From contig NZ_JAJOYT010000008.1 of the NCBI RefSeq assembly GCF_021290965.1, positions 62,001 through 126,000 on the forward strand: a stretch of DNA of 64,000 nt. Direction: 5' to 3'. Positions 56,005 to 64,000 of the stretch are shown here, piece after piece. Below the pieces are notes generated by a model. The model worked only from the letters and a program-made list of their open reading frames with translations, had not been told where the DNA came from and made no database searches. The DNA comes from Rheinheimera faecalis (GTDB lineage: Bacteria > Pseudomonadota > Gammaproteobacteria > Enterobacterales > Alteromonadaceae). The position numbers and the translations under genes are program-made. Each line of letters opens with the position of its first letter. The first letter of the stretch is position 1.

Positions 56005-57820
56005 TTTTCATTGGTTAAGACCAGAGTATTTCTGGTTACTACTGCCAACGCTGCTGATTTGGGGTTTGTTTGCCAAACTGCGTCAACCACAAAGCGCATG
56101 GCAACACTGGATAGCACCACATCTGCAAAAGGAGCTATTAACTGTTCCCGCCAAACAGCAGCAAAAACCTGTGTTGTGGCTGCTGTTAATCATCTGGTTG
56201 CTGAGTGTGATTGCTCTGGCGGGTCCGAGTTGGCAACGTTTGCCCATGCCAGTGTTTCAACTTAAAAAAGCCACTGTGATTTTGATGGATATGTCGATGT
56301 CGATGCGCGCCACAGACTTATCCCCAGACCGTTTTACTCAGGCTCGCTTTAAAGCTCTGGATTACATCAATGGTATTAAAGAAGGTGAACTGGCTTTAGT
56401 CAGCTTTGCTGGCGATGCTTTTGTCATATCCCCTTTAACTCAGGATCACAATAACGTGCGGCTGCTGTTGCCTGAACTCAGTCCTGATATTATGCCGGTG
56501 CAGGGTTCTAACCTCGAAGCCGCATTAGTGCTTGCCGATCAGCTGCTCAAACAAGGCGGTTATGTGCAGGGTGATGTGGTGCTTTTTACCGACGGCTTTG
56601 CTTCATCTGATTATCCCCGCCTGCGTGAGCTGATGGATAATTTTCCACACCGCTTGTCTGTGCTGGCTTTTGGTACTACCCAAGGTGCGCCAGTACGTTT
56701 AAGCAATGGCGAATTATTAAAAGACCATCAGGGCGCTATAGTACTTCCCCGCGTCCCTCTGGCGCAGTTACAGCAGTTAGCAGAATTGCGAGGCGGTGTC
56801 TTTGCTGTTGCTGGCTCTGAAGATAATGATGTCGAAGCACTGCTGGCGTTAAAACCTCTGGATAAAAAAACCGACAGCGAGGAGCAACAAAAACTCTTTG
56901 GTGATCAATGGCAGGACAATGCGGTTTATCTGGTCTGGTTAGTATTACCTTTCGCCTTGTGGCTGCATAAACGTGGTGCCCTGACCGTCTTTGTGCTGGT
57001 ACTTTTTATGCCAAAAGCCGAAGCCTTTGAATGGGGTGATCTCTGGCAAACGCAACAACAAAAAGCGCAAGCTGCTTATCAGCAAGGGGATTACTCAAGC
57101 GCCTGGCAGAATTTTGAAGACCCGTTATGGAAAGGCAATGCGGCTTATAAAGCAGAAGATTATGCCGCAGCTGAACAGTCCTATCGCCAGTTGGATACTG
57201 CAGATTCTCTGTACAATCTAGGTAATAGTCTGGCGCAACAAAAAAAATATCAGGATGCGATAGAAGCCTATCAACAGGCTCTGGCTAAAAACCCGCAGCT
57301 TGATAAAGCTCAGCAAAACATCGATGCGGTAAAAAAAGCGCTGGAACAGCAACAGCAGCAACAACAACAGCAAAAAGGTGAAGGCGAACAACAGGACGAG
57401 CAGCAAGGTGAGCAATCCGGCGACCAGTCTGGTGAGGAAGGTGAAGGCTCTGAATCAAAACAGCAGTCAAAAGAGCAATCCTCACAACAGTCATCAGAAC
57501 AGCAATCGGCTGAACAAGGCAATGATGCTGCGTCACAAAAAGATCAGCCGCCGGGTCAAACTGAACAACAGCAAAAGCAGCAAGAGCAACAACAGCTGGC
57601 TGAACAGACAGAAGAAAACAAAGATACAAAAGAATCCCAGCAGCAAAAGGCAATTTCCGAAGCCTGGCCTAATGCAAACGCTGAACAAAGTCAGCAACTG
57701 GATAATTTATTACGCAAAGTACAAGATGATCCCTCTTTGTTATTACGCCGCAAGATGGCGATTGAATATCAAAAACGTCGTTATGATCAACCACCAGCCG
57801 GAGTTGTCGAAGAATGGTAA
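55994..57820 (+). CDS. BatB-BatC fusion: VWA membrane protein with TPR and Gln-rich tail
   Basis: A 608-residue fusion. The first part (about 1-330) is a BatB-like VWA protein: helices near 10-26 and 58-76, metal site DMSMSMRATDL, and helices near 310-345. The second part (about 355-450) has TPR units (AAYQQGDYSSAWQNF; ADSLYNLGNSLAQQKKYQDAIEAYQQAL), as in BatC. The tail (about 450-560) is almost only Gln, Glu, Ser, Gly and Lys, coded by CAA/CAG tracts, and ends in a conserved SQQLDNLLRKVQDDPSLLLRRK helix. It overlaps batA by 11 bases and batD by 7. The TPR part is periplasmic or cytoplasmic depending on an even helix count; I cannot settle this. Confidence 0.88.
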   Translation: MWADFHWLRPEYFWLLLPTLLIWGLFAKLRQPQSAWQHWIAPHLQKELLTVPAKQQQKPVLWLLLIIWLLSVIALAGPSWQRLPMPVFQLKKATVILMDMSMSMRATDLSPDRFTQARFKALDYINGIKEGELALVSFAGDAFVISPLTQDHNNVRLLLPELSPDIMPVQGSNLEAALVLADQLLKQGGYVQGDVVLFTDGFASSDYPRLRELMDNFPHRLSVLAFGTTQGAPVRLSNGELLKDHQGAIVLPRVPLAQLQQLAELRGGVFAVAGSEDNDVEALLALKPLDKKTDSEEQQKLFGDQWQDNAVYLVWLVLPFALWLHKRGALTVFVLVLFMPKAEAFEWGDLWQTQQQKAQAAYQQGDYSSAWQNFEDPLWKGNAAYKAEDYAAAEQSYRQLDTADSLYNLGNSLAQQKKYQDAIEAYQQALAKNPQLDKAQQNIDAVKKALEQQQQQQQQQKGEGEQQDEQQGEQSGDQSGEEGEGSESKQQSKEQSSQQSSEQQSAEQGNDAASQKDQPPGQTEQQQKQQEQQQLAEQTEENKDTKESQQQKAISEAWPNANAEQSQQLDNLLRKVQDDPSLLLRRKMAIEYQKRRYDQPPAGVVEEW

Positions 57821-59457
57821 AGCAGTGGTTATGCCTGTTTTTAATAGCGTCCAGCCCGGTCTGGGCTTTCACTGAATTAAAAGTATCGCTGGATAAGAAT
57901 CCTTTGTTATTAGGTGAAACAGCAGTGCTGGAGTTGGTGGCCGATGATCAGGTCGCTCATCAACCTGATTTCTCGGTACTGGACAAAGATTTTATAGTGC
58001 AAGGTCCTTCATTGGGTCAGCAAATGCAAATCGTCAACGGCCAGGCCAGCCGCACCACCAGTTGGCGCCTGCTACTGAAGGCAAAACAAAGCGGTACCTT
58101 TACTATTCCTGCCTTTGAAATTGAAGGGATTAGTTCTTCCCCTATTGAAGTCGAAGTCGTCAAAGGCTCTGCCCAGACCCAAAGCACCAATGACGCTCAG
58201 CTGTTTTTACAAAGTAGTCTGGATAGCACACAACTTTATGTACAACAACTGGCCTATCTGGAAGTAAAAATCTTTTTTCAGGGCGATTTACAGCGAGGTT
58301 CGCTGAGCGAACCTAAAGTGGATGGACTAAGCATTGAGCAGTTGGGGAAAGACAAAGAAGGCTCAGAACTGGTCAACGGTGAACGTTATCGCACTTTTAC
58401 CCGGCAATATCGACTTATTCCTGAACGTAGTGGCACTTTTGTGTTACCTGGTTCAACACTTAGCGGCGAAATGCTGGACAGAAACTCGGGGCGTTATGAT
58501 TATTTTGCCCAGACCAAACCCGTTAATGCCACAGCCAATGACATCACTATTGAAGTCGCCGCCAAGCCGGATAATTTCCCGGGTGACTGGCTGATTGCTG
58601 ACTTAGTCAGTCTGAATGAAGAATGGAGCCCAGCCACCGATCAGCTCACGCAAGGTGAACCTGTCACCCGCACTATTACCATCACAGCGCTGGATGTGGC
58701 TGAACATCAGTTACCGGATTTAATTCTCGATGCCCCTGAGGGTGTAAAACTCTATAAAGAACAACCTCATGCTAAACAAGCAGAGCGTAATGGTACCCTG
58801 GTATCACAAAAAGTCTTTAGCATGGCAGTGGTTGCCAATAAAGCGGGCGAGCTGGTACTGCCGGAGGTGAAACTGCCCTGGTGGAACAAAAAAACCAATT
58901 CAGTGCAGTATGCTACTTTGCCGGAAAAACGTTTAACAGTGCAGATAAACCCTGAACTGCCACAACAAAGTGCTGCACCTATGGTGGTTCCAACAAAGCA
59001 GGCACCTTTAACCGAAACAGCAGAAGTTAACCCATGGCAATGGAATTACACCAGCTCGGTGATCAGCCTGCTCTGGCTAAGCTCTGTTGTTTTGCTGCTT
59101 TGGTTCAGACCCACCAAAGCTGTTGTAGAAAAAGCCGTAGTACGAGGCTCAGGGGTTGCCAAAGCCAATCCTAAAAAACTGCAGCGGGCCTGTCATGACA
59201 ATGATGCAACAGCAGCACGGCAATGGCTGATGTTGTGGGCAGAACAGCAATTCGGCCGCCCACCCGCTTCATTAACCGAATTAGCCAGCTGGTGCAAAGA
59301 TGCTGCTTTTTCAGAGCAATTACAGTTGCTAAACCAACAGCTCTATCAGAAAGAGCAGCAAAGCTGGCAAGGTAAAGCCTTGTGGATTTGCTGGTCGGAG
59401 TTATCAGTGCAGAAGGCAGGTTACAAATCTGCTTTGCCAGAACTGTACCCGGAATAA
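57814..59457 (+). CDS. batD: BatD family protein
   Basis: A 547-residue exported membrane protein. A signal peptide (MVKQWLCLFLIASSPVWA) is followed by immunoglobulin-like BatD domains (FTELKVSLDKNPLLLGETAVLEL; FIVQGPSLGQQMQIVNGQ; RQYRLIPERSGTFVLPG), a helix near 410-432 and a cytoplasmic helical tail. Its ATG overlaps the previous gene by 7 bases. Last gene of the operon; no strong terminator seen before putP. Confidence 0.88.
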   Translation: MVKQWLCLFLIASSPVWAFTELKVSLDKNPLLLGETAVLELVADDQVAHQPDFSVLDKDFIVQGPSLGQQMQIVNGQASRTTSWRLLLKAKQSGTFTIPAFEIEGISSSPIEVEVVKGSAQTQSTNDAQLFLQSSLDSTQLYVQQLAYLEVKIFFQGDLQRGSLSEPKVDGLSIEQLGKDKEGSELVNGERYRTFTRQYRLIPERSGTFVLPGSTLSGEMLDRNSGRYDYFAQTKPVNATANDITIEVAAKPDNFPGDWLIADLVSLNEEWSPATDQLTQGEPVTRTITITALDVAEHQLPDLILDAPEGVKLYKEQPHAKQAERNGTLVSQKVFSMAVVANKAGELVLPEVKLPWWNKKTNSVQYATLPEKRLTVQINPELPQQSAAPMVVPTKQAPLTETAEVNPWQWNYTSSVISLLWLSSVVLLLWFRPTKAVVEKAVVRGSGVAKANPKKLQRACHDNDATAARQWLMLWAEQQFGRPPASLTELASWCKDAAFSEQLQLLNQQLYQKEQQSWQGKALWICWSELSVQKAGYKSALPELYPE

Positions 59458-59579
59458 AAGTCAGCCGTGATTGGCAGCAGCACTTTGTTTGTCTGCCTTA
59501 AAAAACTGGCTGTTGTTTGATGCTATTGGTAGCATGCGCCAATTTATAACTACAACAATAACAGTGCGGGAGAACCACA

Positions 59580-61073
59580 GTGGCCACGGGAACCATTTTA
59601 GCTTTATCTCTTTATTTTATATCCATGTTAGCAATAGGTTTGTACGCCTATCGTCAGTCCAGCAGTAATTTGTCTGAGTATATGCTGGGAGGTCGTAAGT
59701 TAGGCCCTGCAGTCACAGCTTTATCTGCCGGCGCCTCTGATATGAGCGGCTGGTTACTGATGGGTGTGCCAGGCGCTATGTATGTGGCTGGTATTTCTCA
59801 AATCTGGATTGGTGTTGGTTTAGTCATTGGTGCTTATCTGAACTATCTGCTGCTGGCTCCACGTTTTAGGCTTTATACCGAATTAGCCAAAGATTCGATC
59901 ACCCTACCCGATTATCTGGAAAACCGTTTTGCTGATCCAACACGGCTTTTACGTCTGGTCTCAGCTGTCGTTATCGTCGTATTTTTTACTTTATACACCT
60001 CATCAGGCATGGTGGCAGGTGGTAAGTTGTTTGACGAAGTTTTTGGTCTGGATTATGAGTTTGGTCTGTTTCTGACAGCAGGCGTGGTGATTGCGTATAC
60101 CCTGCTGGGTGGTTTTTTAGCGGTCAGCATGACAGATTTTGTCCAGGGCATGATTATGTTTATTGCGCTGGTGATGGTGCCTGTAGTGGCTTTTGGTGCT
60201 TTAGATCAGCCCACTCAACTCTTTGCAACCATAGAGCAGCTCAATCCAAAGCATCTGGATTTATTCACGGGCACTAGTGTGCTGGGCATCATTTCACTAC
60301 TGGCCTGGGGTCTGGGTTATTTTGGCCAGCCTCATATTATTGTACGTTTTATGGCGATACGTTCAGTGGAAGATTTTAAAGCGGCTCGTCGCATCGGCAT
60401 GTCCTGGATGATCATCTCTATCATAGGCGCCATGGCCATAGGTTTTGTCGGTATTGCTTATGTTCAGCAAACCCAGATACCACTGAAAGACCCTGAAACC
60501 ATTTTTATTCTGCTGTCTCAGGTCTTGTTCCATCCATTCGTTGGTGGATTATTACTGGCGGCTATTCTGGCGGCCATTATGAGTACCATATCTTCCCAGT
60601 TGCTGGTGACGTCCAGCGCATTAACACAGGATTTCTACAAAACTTTCCTGCACAAAGCCGCCACGGATCAACAACAGGTATTGGTCGGCCGCGCTTCAGT
60701 CTTTGCAGTTGCCCTTGTCGCTATAGTACTGGCGCTTGACAGCAACAGTTCTATTCTGGGTTTAGTCGCAAACGCCTGGGCTGGTTTTGGTGCAGCTTTT
60801 GGCCCTGTGGTGCTGATGAGTTTGTATTGGAAGCGGATGAATCATTGGGGCGCTTTGGCGGGTATCACAGCGGGTGCGTTGACTGTGCTGTTCTGGGCTT
60901 ACAGCCCTTACCAAATTGATGGTAAGCAGCTTAATGATTTCCTGTATGCCATGATCCCGGGAGTTTTTGTCTCTGCTCTGTTAACCTGGCTGGTGAGTCT
61001 GGCGACCTCTGCTCCTTCTGCAGATGTAAGCCATTTGTTTGAGCAAGTGTCTGATAAGTTAGAAAATAATTAA
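59580..61073 (+). CDS. putP: Sodium/proline symporter
   Basis: A 497-residue SSS-family carrier (E. coli PutP 502). Helix 1 is LALSLYFISMLAIGLYAYRQ; YMLGGRKLGPAVTALSAGASDMSGWLLMGVPG holds the conserved Na+ site Ser/Asp region; FGQPHIIVRFMAIRS and AAIMSTISSQLLVTSSALTQDF are PutP signatures. Thirteen helices expected. GTG start with GGGAG about eight bases upstream. No putA is adjacent, so proline use would rely on a distant gene. Confidence 0.94.
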   Translation: MATGTILALSLYFISMLAIGLYAYRQSSSNLSEYMLGGRKLGPAVTALSAGASDMSGWLLMGVPGAMYVAGISQIWIGVGLVIGAYLNYLLLAPRFRLYTELAKDSITLPDYLENRFADPTRLLRLVSAVVIVVFFTLYTSSGMVAGGKLFDEVFGLDYEFGLFLTAGVVIAYTLLGGFLAVSMTDFVQGMIMFIALVMVPVVAFGALDQPTQLFATIEQLNPKHLDLFTGTSVLGIISLLAWGLGYFGQPHIIVRFMAIRSVEDFKAARRIGMSWMIISIIGAMAIGFVGIAYVQQTQIPLKDPETIFILLSQVLFHPFVGGLLLAAILAAIMSTISSQLLVTSSALTQDFYKTFLHKAATDQQQVLVGRASVFAVALVAIVLALDSNSSILGLVANAWAGFGAAFGPVVLMSLYWKRMNHWGALAGITAGALTVLFWAYSPYQIDGKQLNDFLYAMIPGVFVSALLTWLVSLATSAPSADVSHLFEQVSDKLENN

Positions 61074-61080
61074 GCAATCT

Positions 61081-61118
61081 AACTGCAGGCGACCTGTTGT
61101 TTGGGTCGTCCTGCAGTT
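61081..61118 (+). terminator. Hairpin after putP
   Basis: AACTGCAGG-CGACC pairs with GGTCG-T-CCTGCAGTT with one bulge, 7 bases past the putP stop. Only a short T-run follows, so terminator strength is uncertain. Confidence 0.6.
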
Positions 61119-61217
61119 TCCTCCTGTAATCTCTGAAAAAATCTGTAAGACCATAGTCTTTTCTCGCAGATCTTTGCTACATTGAAGCATGACTTCTGTT
61201 TAGCTGTTCAGGGACTT

Positions 61218-62441
61218 ATGTACTTTTACACTGCACGCCAACCTATTCTGGATAAAGATAAAAACCTGTTTGCCTATGAATTGTTATTCAGGGATGGTGT
61301 GGAGAACGTATTTCCTGAAGTCGATAGCAACGAAGCCACCTCACGTATGATTGAAGGCAGCCAGCTCAATTTAGGCTTGGATGAGTTTTTGGGCGACAAG
61401 CCTGGCTTTATCAACTTTACACTTGATTCTTTACTGAAAAAATATCCGTCGATGTTGCCCTGTGAGCAAGTGGTGATCGAAATACTGGAAACAGTGCAGC
61501 CAGGCAAACGTTTATTAGCTGAATGTGAGTCTCTAAAAGCCCAGGGCTATATACTGGCGCTGGACGATTATATTCATCAACCGGTCTGGCGGCATTTCTA
61601 CCCGCTTATCGACATTATTAAAATTGATTTTCGCGCCACCAGCCTCGATACCATGCTGCAAATTAAAGACGCCATCAAAGAATTTCCGCACATCAAACTG
61701 CTGGCTGAAAAAGTAGAAACCAATGAAGAGTTTTTACAGGCGCTGGATTTAGGCTTTGACTATTTTCAGGGCTATTTTTTTTCCCGCCCTGAGATGATGC
61801 AAAGCCGGGCTTTGTCGCCAGCTCAAATGACATTAGCCGAATTGTTGTATGAAACAGCAAAAACAGAGATGGATTTAAATACCATCACCTCTGTGTTTGA
61901 ACGTGATGTGCATTTATCTTACAAGTTGCTTCGCTACACCAACTCAGCGGTATTTAAACGTCGCGCCGAAATCGCAACTATTAAACAAGCCATAGTAGTG
62001 CTGGGCCAGGCTGAGCTGAAACGTTTTTTATCTGTACTTTTTACAGCTCAAATCAGCAGTGATAAACCTGCAGAGCTGATGCGACTGGCAATGACCAGGG
62101 CTCGTTTTGCTGAGGATATTGCCAGACTTGCAGGTTTCCCCGAAGTGTCCAAAGCCTTTTTGACCGGAATGATGTCGCTGATGGATGCGATTCTGGATGA
62201 ACCGATGAGCTCAGTGATGAGTAAATTGCCGCTGTCCAAAGACATTAAAGATGCGCTGATCGATGGTATAGGACCTATAGCTCAATTTCTGCAACTGATT
62301 AAGTTTTACGAGCAGGCCGCATGGGATGATGCCAACGCACTGATCCATTCCCTCAAACTCGACAGTAAATCTGTACCTGATGCTTATCATACGGCGGTAC
62401 AGTGGGCGAACGAACAAATGAAAGCGCTCGGCGATAACTGA
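61218..62441 (+). CDS. EAL-HDOD signalling protein
   Basis: A 407-residue protein with an N-terminal EAL-like domain (about 1-205) and a C-terminal HDOD domain (about 205-400). The EAL motif is changed to YELLFR, but the metal-site residues are largely kept (INFTLDS, VIEILETV, ALDDYIHQP, IIKIDF, LAEKVET), so it may bind rather than cut c-di-GMP. HDOD has RDVHLSYKLLRYTNSAVFKR and IKQAIVVLGQAELKRFLSVL. I chose the ATG at 61218 (AGGGA upstream) because MYFYTARQPILDKDK opens the family; the frame is open to 61182. Confidence 0.9.
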   Translation: MYFYTARQPILDKDKNLFAYELLFRDGVENVFPEVDSNEATSRMIEGSQLNLGLDEFLGDKPGFINFTLDSLLKKYPSMLPCEQVVIEILETVQPGKRLLAECESLKAQGYILALDDYIHQPVWRHFYPLIDIIKIDFRATSLDTMLQIKDAIKEFPHIKLLAEKVETNEEFLQALDLGFDYFQGYFFSRPEMMQSRALSPAQMTLAELLYETAKTEMDLNTITSVFERDVHLSYKLLRYTNSAVFKRRAEIATIKQAIVVLGQAELKRFLSVLFTAQISSDKPAELMRLAMTRARFAEDIARLAGFPEVSKAFLTGMMSLMDAILDEPMSSVMSKLPLSKDIKDALIDGIGPIAQFLQLIKFYEQAAWDDANALIHSLKLDSKSVPDAYHTAVQWANEQMKALGDN

Positions 62442-62458
62442 CGAGCGCGTATTTCTGC

Positions 62459-62773
62459 TTAAAAACTGACGTGTTCAGCAACTTTAGCCGCTAACTTGTC
62501 ACCAATACCTTTGACTTCAGTCAGTTGTTTCTGGTCTTTGATCGGGCCATTGGCACTGATGTAATCTTTAATGGCCTGAGCTTTTTTTTCACCAATACCA
62601 GGCACTGCAACTAATTGCTCTATCGACGCCTGATTGATATTCAGTTTGGCTTTGTCCGCAACTTTAGCGGCGGCGGGAACGGACAGAGGGGCTTTCGCCA
62701 ACTCTTGTGCTACGGTCAGATTAACTGCACAGGCCATACTGGCCACGACTGCTGCAACGAGTGCGATTTTCAT
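62459..62773 (-). CDS. ComEA-like helix-hairpin-helix protein
   Basis: A 104-residue exported DNA-binding protein. The signal peptide (MKIALVAAVVASMACAVNLTVA) is followed by an Ala/Lys linker and a double helix-hairpin-helix (LNINQASIEQLVAVPGIGEKKAQAI; LTEVKGIGDKLAAKV), as in ComEA proteins that pull transforming DNA into the periplasm. AGGAGAG precedes the ATG. Convergent with the EAL-HDOD gene, 17 bases apart. Role in competence is inferred; other competence genes are not in the window. Confidence 0.9.
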   Translation of the reverse strand: MKIALVAAVVASMACAVNLTVAQELAKAPLSVPAAAKVADKAKLNINQASIEQLVAVPGIGEKKAQAIKDYISANGPIKDQKQLTEVKGIGDKLAAKVAEHVSF

Positions 62774-63213
62774 CACAGTTCTCTCCTTTTAACAGTGTCT
62801 TGCCTTCTCACTGTGTGACTGAAGGTTGTTGTCAGTCACTACAATCCGGTAAACGAAAGCAAAGAAACTACTTTGAGTTGCAACCTCGTCAATAAAGATA
62901 GTCAAAAGATGATATTTTGCATCATTAAATTCACATTATTTAAACAAAAATAATCCCTTCAGTCATTGAAGTTATGGCAAGGCAACAAGGTAGGGGCTGG
63001 GTTTATCCCCGCACGTATCAAATACAAACCAACATTAGAGCGAAAGCTCGCAGTCAACAAAGCTGCGGCTTCAAGTACGACGGGTATTCAGCAGCAATTC
63101 AGACCCTGGATCTTAGACTTTCAACGTTTTGTCTGATGTTAAGGATTGCCGCAACTGACAGAGTGTTTTAGCATAACGCCACTTTGTTTCTGCATTGTTA
63201 AAAAGGAAGCCCC
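62774..63213. other. Intergenic region with dyads and a dispersed repeat
   Basis: 440 bases between divergent genes. Near the comEA-like gene are two dyads, ACAGTG...CACTGT (62792-62814 region) and GTGACTGA...TCAGTCAC (62815-62839). An AT-rich stretch (62890-62950) probably holds promoters. The remainder includes the repeat at 63051-63084 and, before it, a GAGC-GAAA-GCTC hairpin with a GNRA-type loop (63038-63049). The PhoP-like gene has AAGGA as ribosome-binding site. Confidence 0.5.
63051..63084 (-). repeat. Dispersed intergenic repeat, third copy
   Basis: Read on the minus strand, this matches the unit at 2539-2573 in about 30 of 34 positions, including the whole CTTGAAGCCGCAGC core and the following TTTGTTG. 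It is in opposite orientation to the other two copies, with a structured stretch (62990-63050) next to it as in copy 1. Confidence 0.75.
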
Positions 63214-63891
63214 ATGCGTTTATTAGTTGTTGAAGACGAGAGTTTATTGGCGGAACAAATCCGTGAGCATTTGGTACAACAGCAATTTAGTGTGGACGTA
63301 GCCCATGATGGTGCTGACGGCTGGTTTAAGTTAAGTGAATATCCTTATGATTTGGCTATTATTGATATAGGCCTGCCAAAGATGGATGGCTTAAGCCTTA
63401 TTCGTAAAGCCCGTCAGAATGACATTAAAACCCCTGTCATTGTGTTAACAGCCCGTGGCAACTGGCAGGATAAAGTCGAAGGTTTAGACGCAGGTGCCGA
63501 TGATTACCTGACCAAACCATTTCATACGGAAGAGCTTTTGGCCCGTATTAATGCTTTGATCCGCCGCGCCGCTGGTCAGCCTGATCCTATGCTGCATTCT
63601 GGTCCTGTGAAACTGAACAGCAGAACTCAACAGGTGTGGTTAGGTGAAGATGAAGTGAGTCTGACAGCTTATGAATACAAGGTGTTAGAGTACTTTATGC
63701 ACAACCCGAATAAAGTCATCTCCAAAACTGAACTGACTGAACATATTTACGATCAGGACTTTGATTTAGACAGTAATGTTATCGAAGTATTTGTATTACG
63801 CCTGCGGAAAAAACTCGACCCGGATGGTGAATTAAAACCTATAGAAACATTGCGTGGCCGTGGATACCGTTTCACTATGGTTGTCAGCTAA
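63214..63891 (+). CDS. OmpR-family response regulator, PhoP-like
   Basis: A 225-residue response regulator. The receiver has the acidic pair VVEDES, phospho-acceptor Asp51 in AIIDIGLP and Lys101 in YLTKPF; the DNA-binding winged helix is residues about 130-225 (LTAYEYKVLEYFMHNPNKVIS, SNVIEVFVLRLRKKL, IETLRGRGYRF). NWQDKVEGLDAGADDYLTKPFHTEEL closely resembles PhoP of E. coli. AAGGA lies six bases before the ATG. The kinase gene starts directly after the stop. PhoP identity is probable but not certain. Confidence 0.9.
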   Translation: MRLLVVEDESLLAEQIREHLVQQQFSVDVAHDGADGWFKLSEYPYDLAIIDIGLPKMDGLSLIRKARQNDIKTPVIVLTARGNWQDKVEGLDAGADDYLTKPFHTEELLARINALIRRAAGQPDPMLHSGPVKLNSRTQQVWLGEDEVSLTAYEYKVLEYFMHNPNKVISKTELTEHIYDQDFDLDSNVIEVFVLRLRKKLDPDGELKPIETLRGRGYRFTMVVS

Positions 63892-64000
63892 ATGCAGTTG
63901 TCGCTCAAGGTTCGTCAGGGTATTATCAGCCTGTTTTTGCTGTTCTTTTTATTACCCAGTTCATTTTTTGCTATAGAACAGGCGTTTTATACCCAACTGC
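63892..64000 (+). CDS. Sensor histidine kinase, N-terminal fragment
   Basis: Starts with the ATG adjoining the response-regulator stop and is cut by the window end. The 36 codons visible read MQLSLKVRQGIISLFLLFFL and continue as a first transmembrane helix leading to a periplasmic region. By position and by the PhoP-like partner it should be the cognate PhoQ-type kinase. The conserved histidine lies outside the window. Confidence 0.85.
   Translation, partial: MQLSLKVRQGIISLFLLFFLLPSSFFAIEQAFYTQL

Noticed and set aside
57310-57522. A cysteine-rich 70-residue frame on the minus strand
   Set aside because: It is the antisense reading of the CAA/CAG-rich tract of the Bat gene; the repeated Cys codons are a by-product of that composition.
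62974-63171. A 65-residue plus-strand frame before the PhoP-like gene
   Set aside because: It runs through the dispersed repeat and a structured stretch and has no clear ribosome-binding site.

Overview
The window reads as a chromosomal segment of a free-living gammaproteobacterium of the Alteromonadales/Chromatiaceae type; Rheinheimera or Alishewanella is my best guess, an inference from gene content and protein similarity rather than from a marker gene. Several short runs keep the enterobacterial order (pabB-nudL-sdaA; fadR divergent to dsbB; yfcL...aroC-prmB-smrB-sixA; fadI-fadJ). Base composition looks even. I see no rRNA, tRNA, insertion sequence, prophage or CRISPR array. Coding density is high, and most gaps between convergent genes hold hairpin terminators or dispersed palindromic repeats.

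Layout. 1-2.4 kb: end of pabB, then nudL and sdaA. 2.6-7.0 kb: an RND efflux pump with its membrane-fusion protein. 7.4-12.2 kb: a stand-alone glycogen-binding-like protein, a FabH-like ketoacyl synthase, and a minus-strand run encoding an RDD membrane protein, a VWA (CoxE-like) protein and a MoxR ATPase. 12.3-20.3 kb: cysK, an isochorismatase-like hydrolase facing a GlxA-type AraC regulator, a lipoprotein, an enoyl-CoA hydratase with gamma-glutamyltransferase, a rhombosortase, and two RluA-type pseudouridine synthases back to back. 20.3-27.5 kb: a DUF885 protein with a coupled DUF1905 protein, an S9 peptidase, and a 725-residue EF-hand membrane protein of unknown function. 27.6-32.1 kb: azoR facing an ECF sigma/ChrR pair, then a three-domain cysteine desulfurase / persulfide dioxygenase / rhodanese fusion, the most unusual gene here. 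32.2-40.3 kb: fadR, dsbB, fklB, yfcL, a NAD-kinase-like protein, an MFS carrier, aroC, prmB, smrB, sixA. 40.5-48.8 kb: an M16 peptidase, a GGDEF-EAL sensor, maoP, a small membrane protein, an oligopeptidase B-like enzyme. 49-59.5 kb: fadIJ facing a complete MoxR/Bat operon. 59.6-64 kb: putP, an EAL-HDOD protein, a ComEA-like protein, and a PhoP-like regulator with the start of its kinase.

Themes. Peptide and fatty-acid use is prominent (DUF885, two S9 enzymes, M16, gamma-glutamyltransferase, PutP, FadIJ, FadR). Envelope and redox stress is another theme (ECF/ChrR, AzoR, DsbB, Bat, RND pump). Sulfur handling appears in cysK and in the fusion enzyme. At least four kinds of intergenic palindromic or repeated element occur, two of them in more than one copy inside this window.
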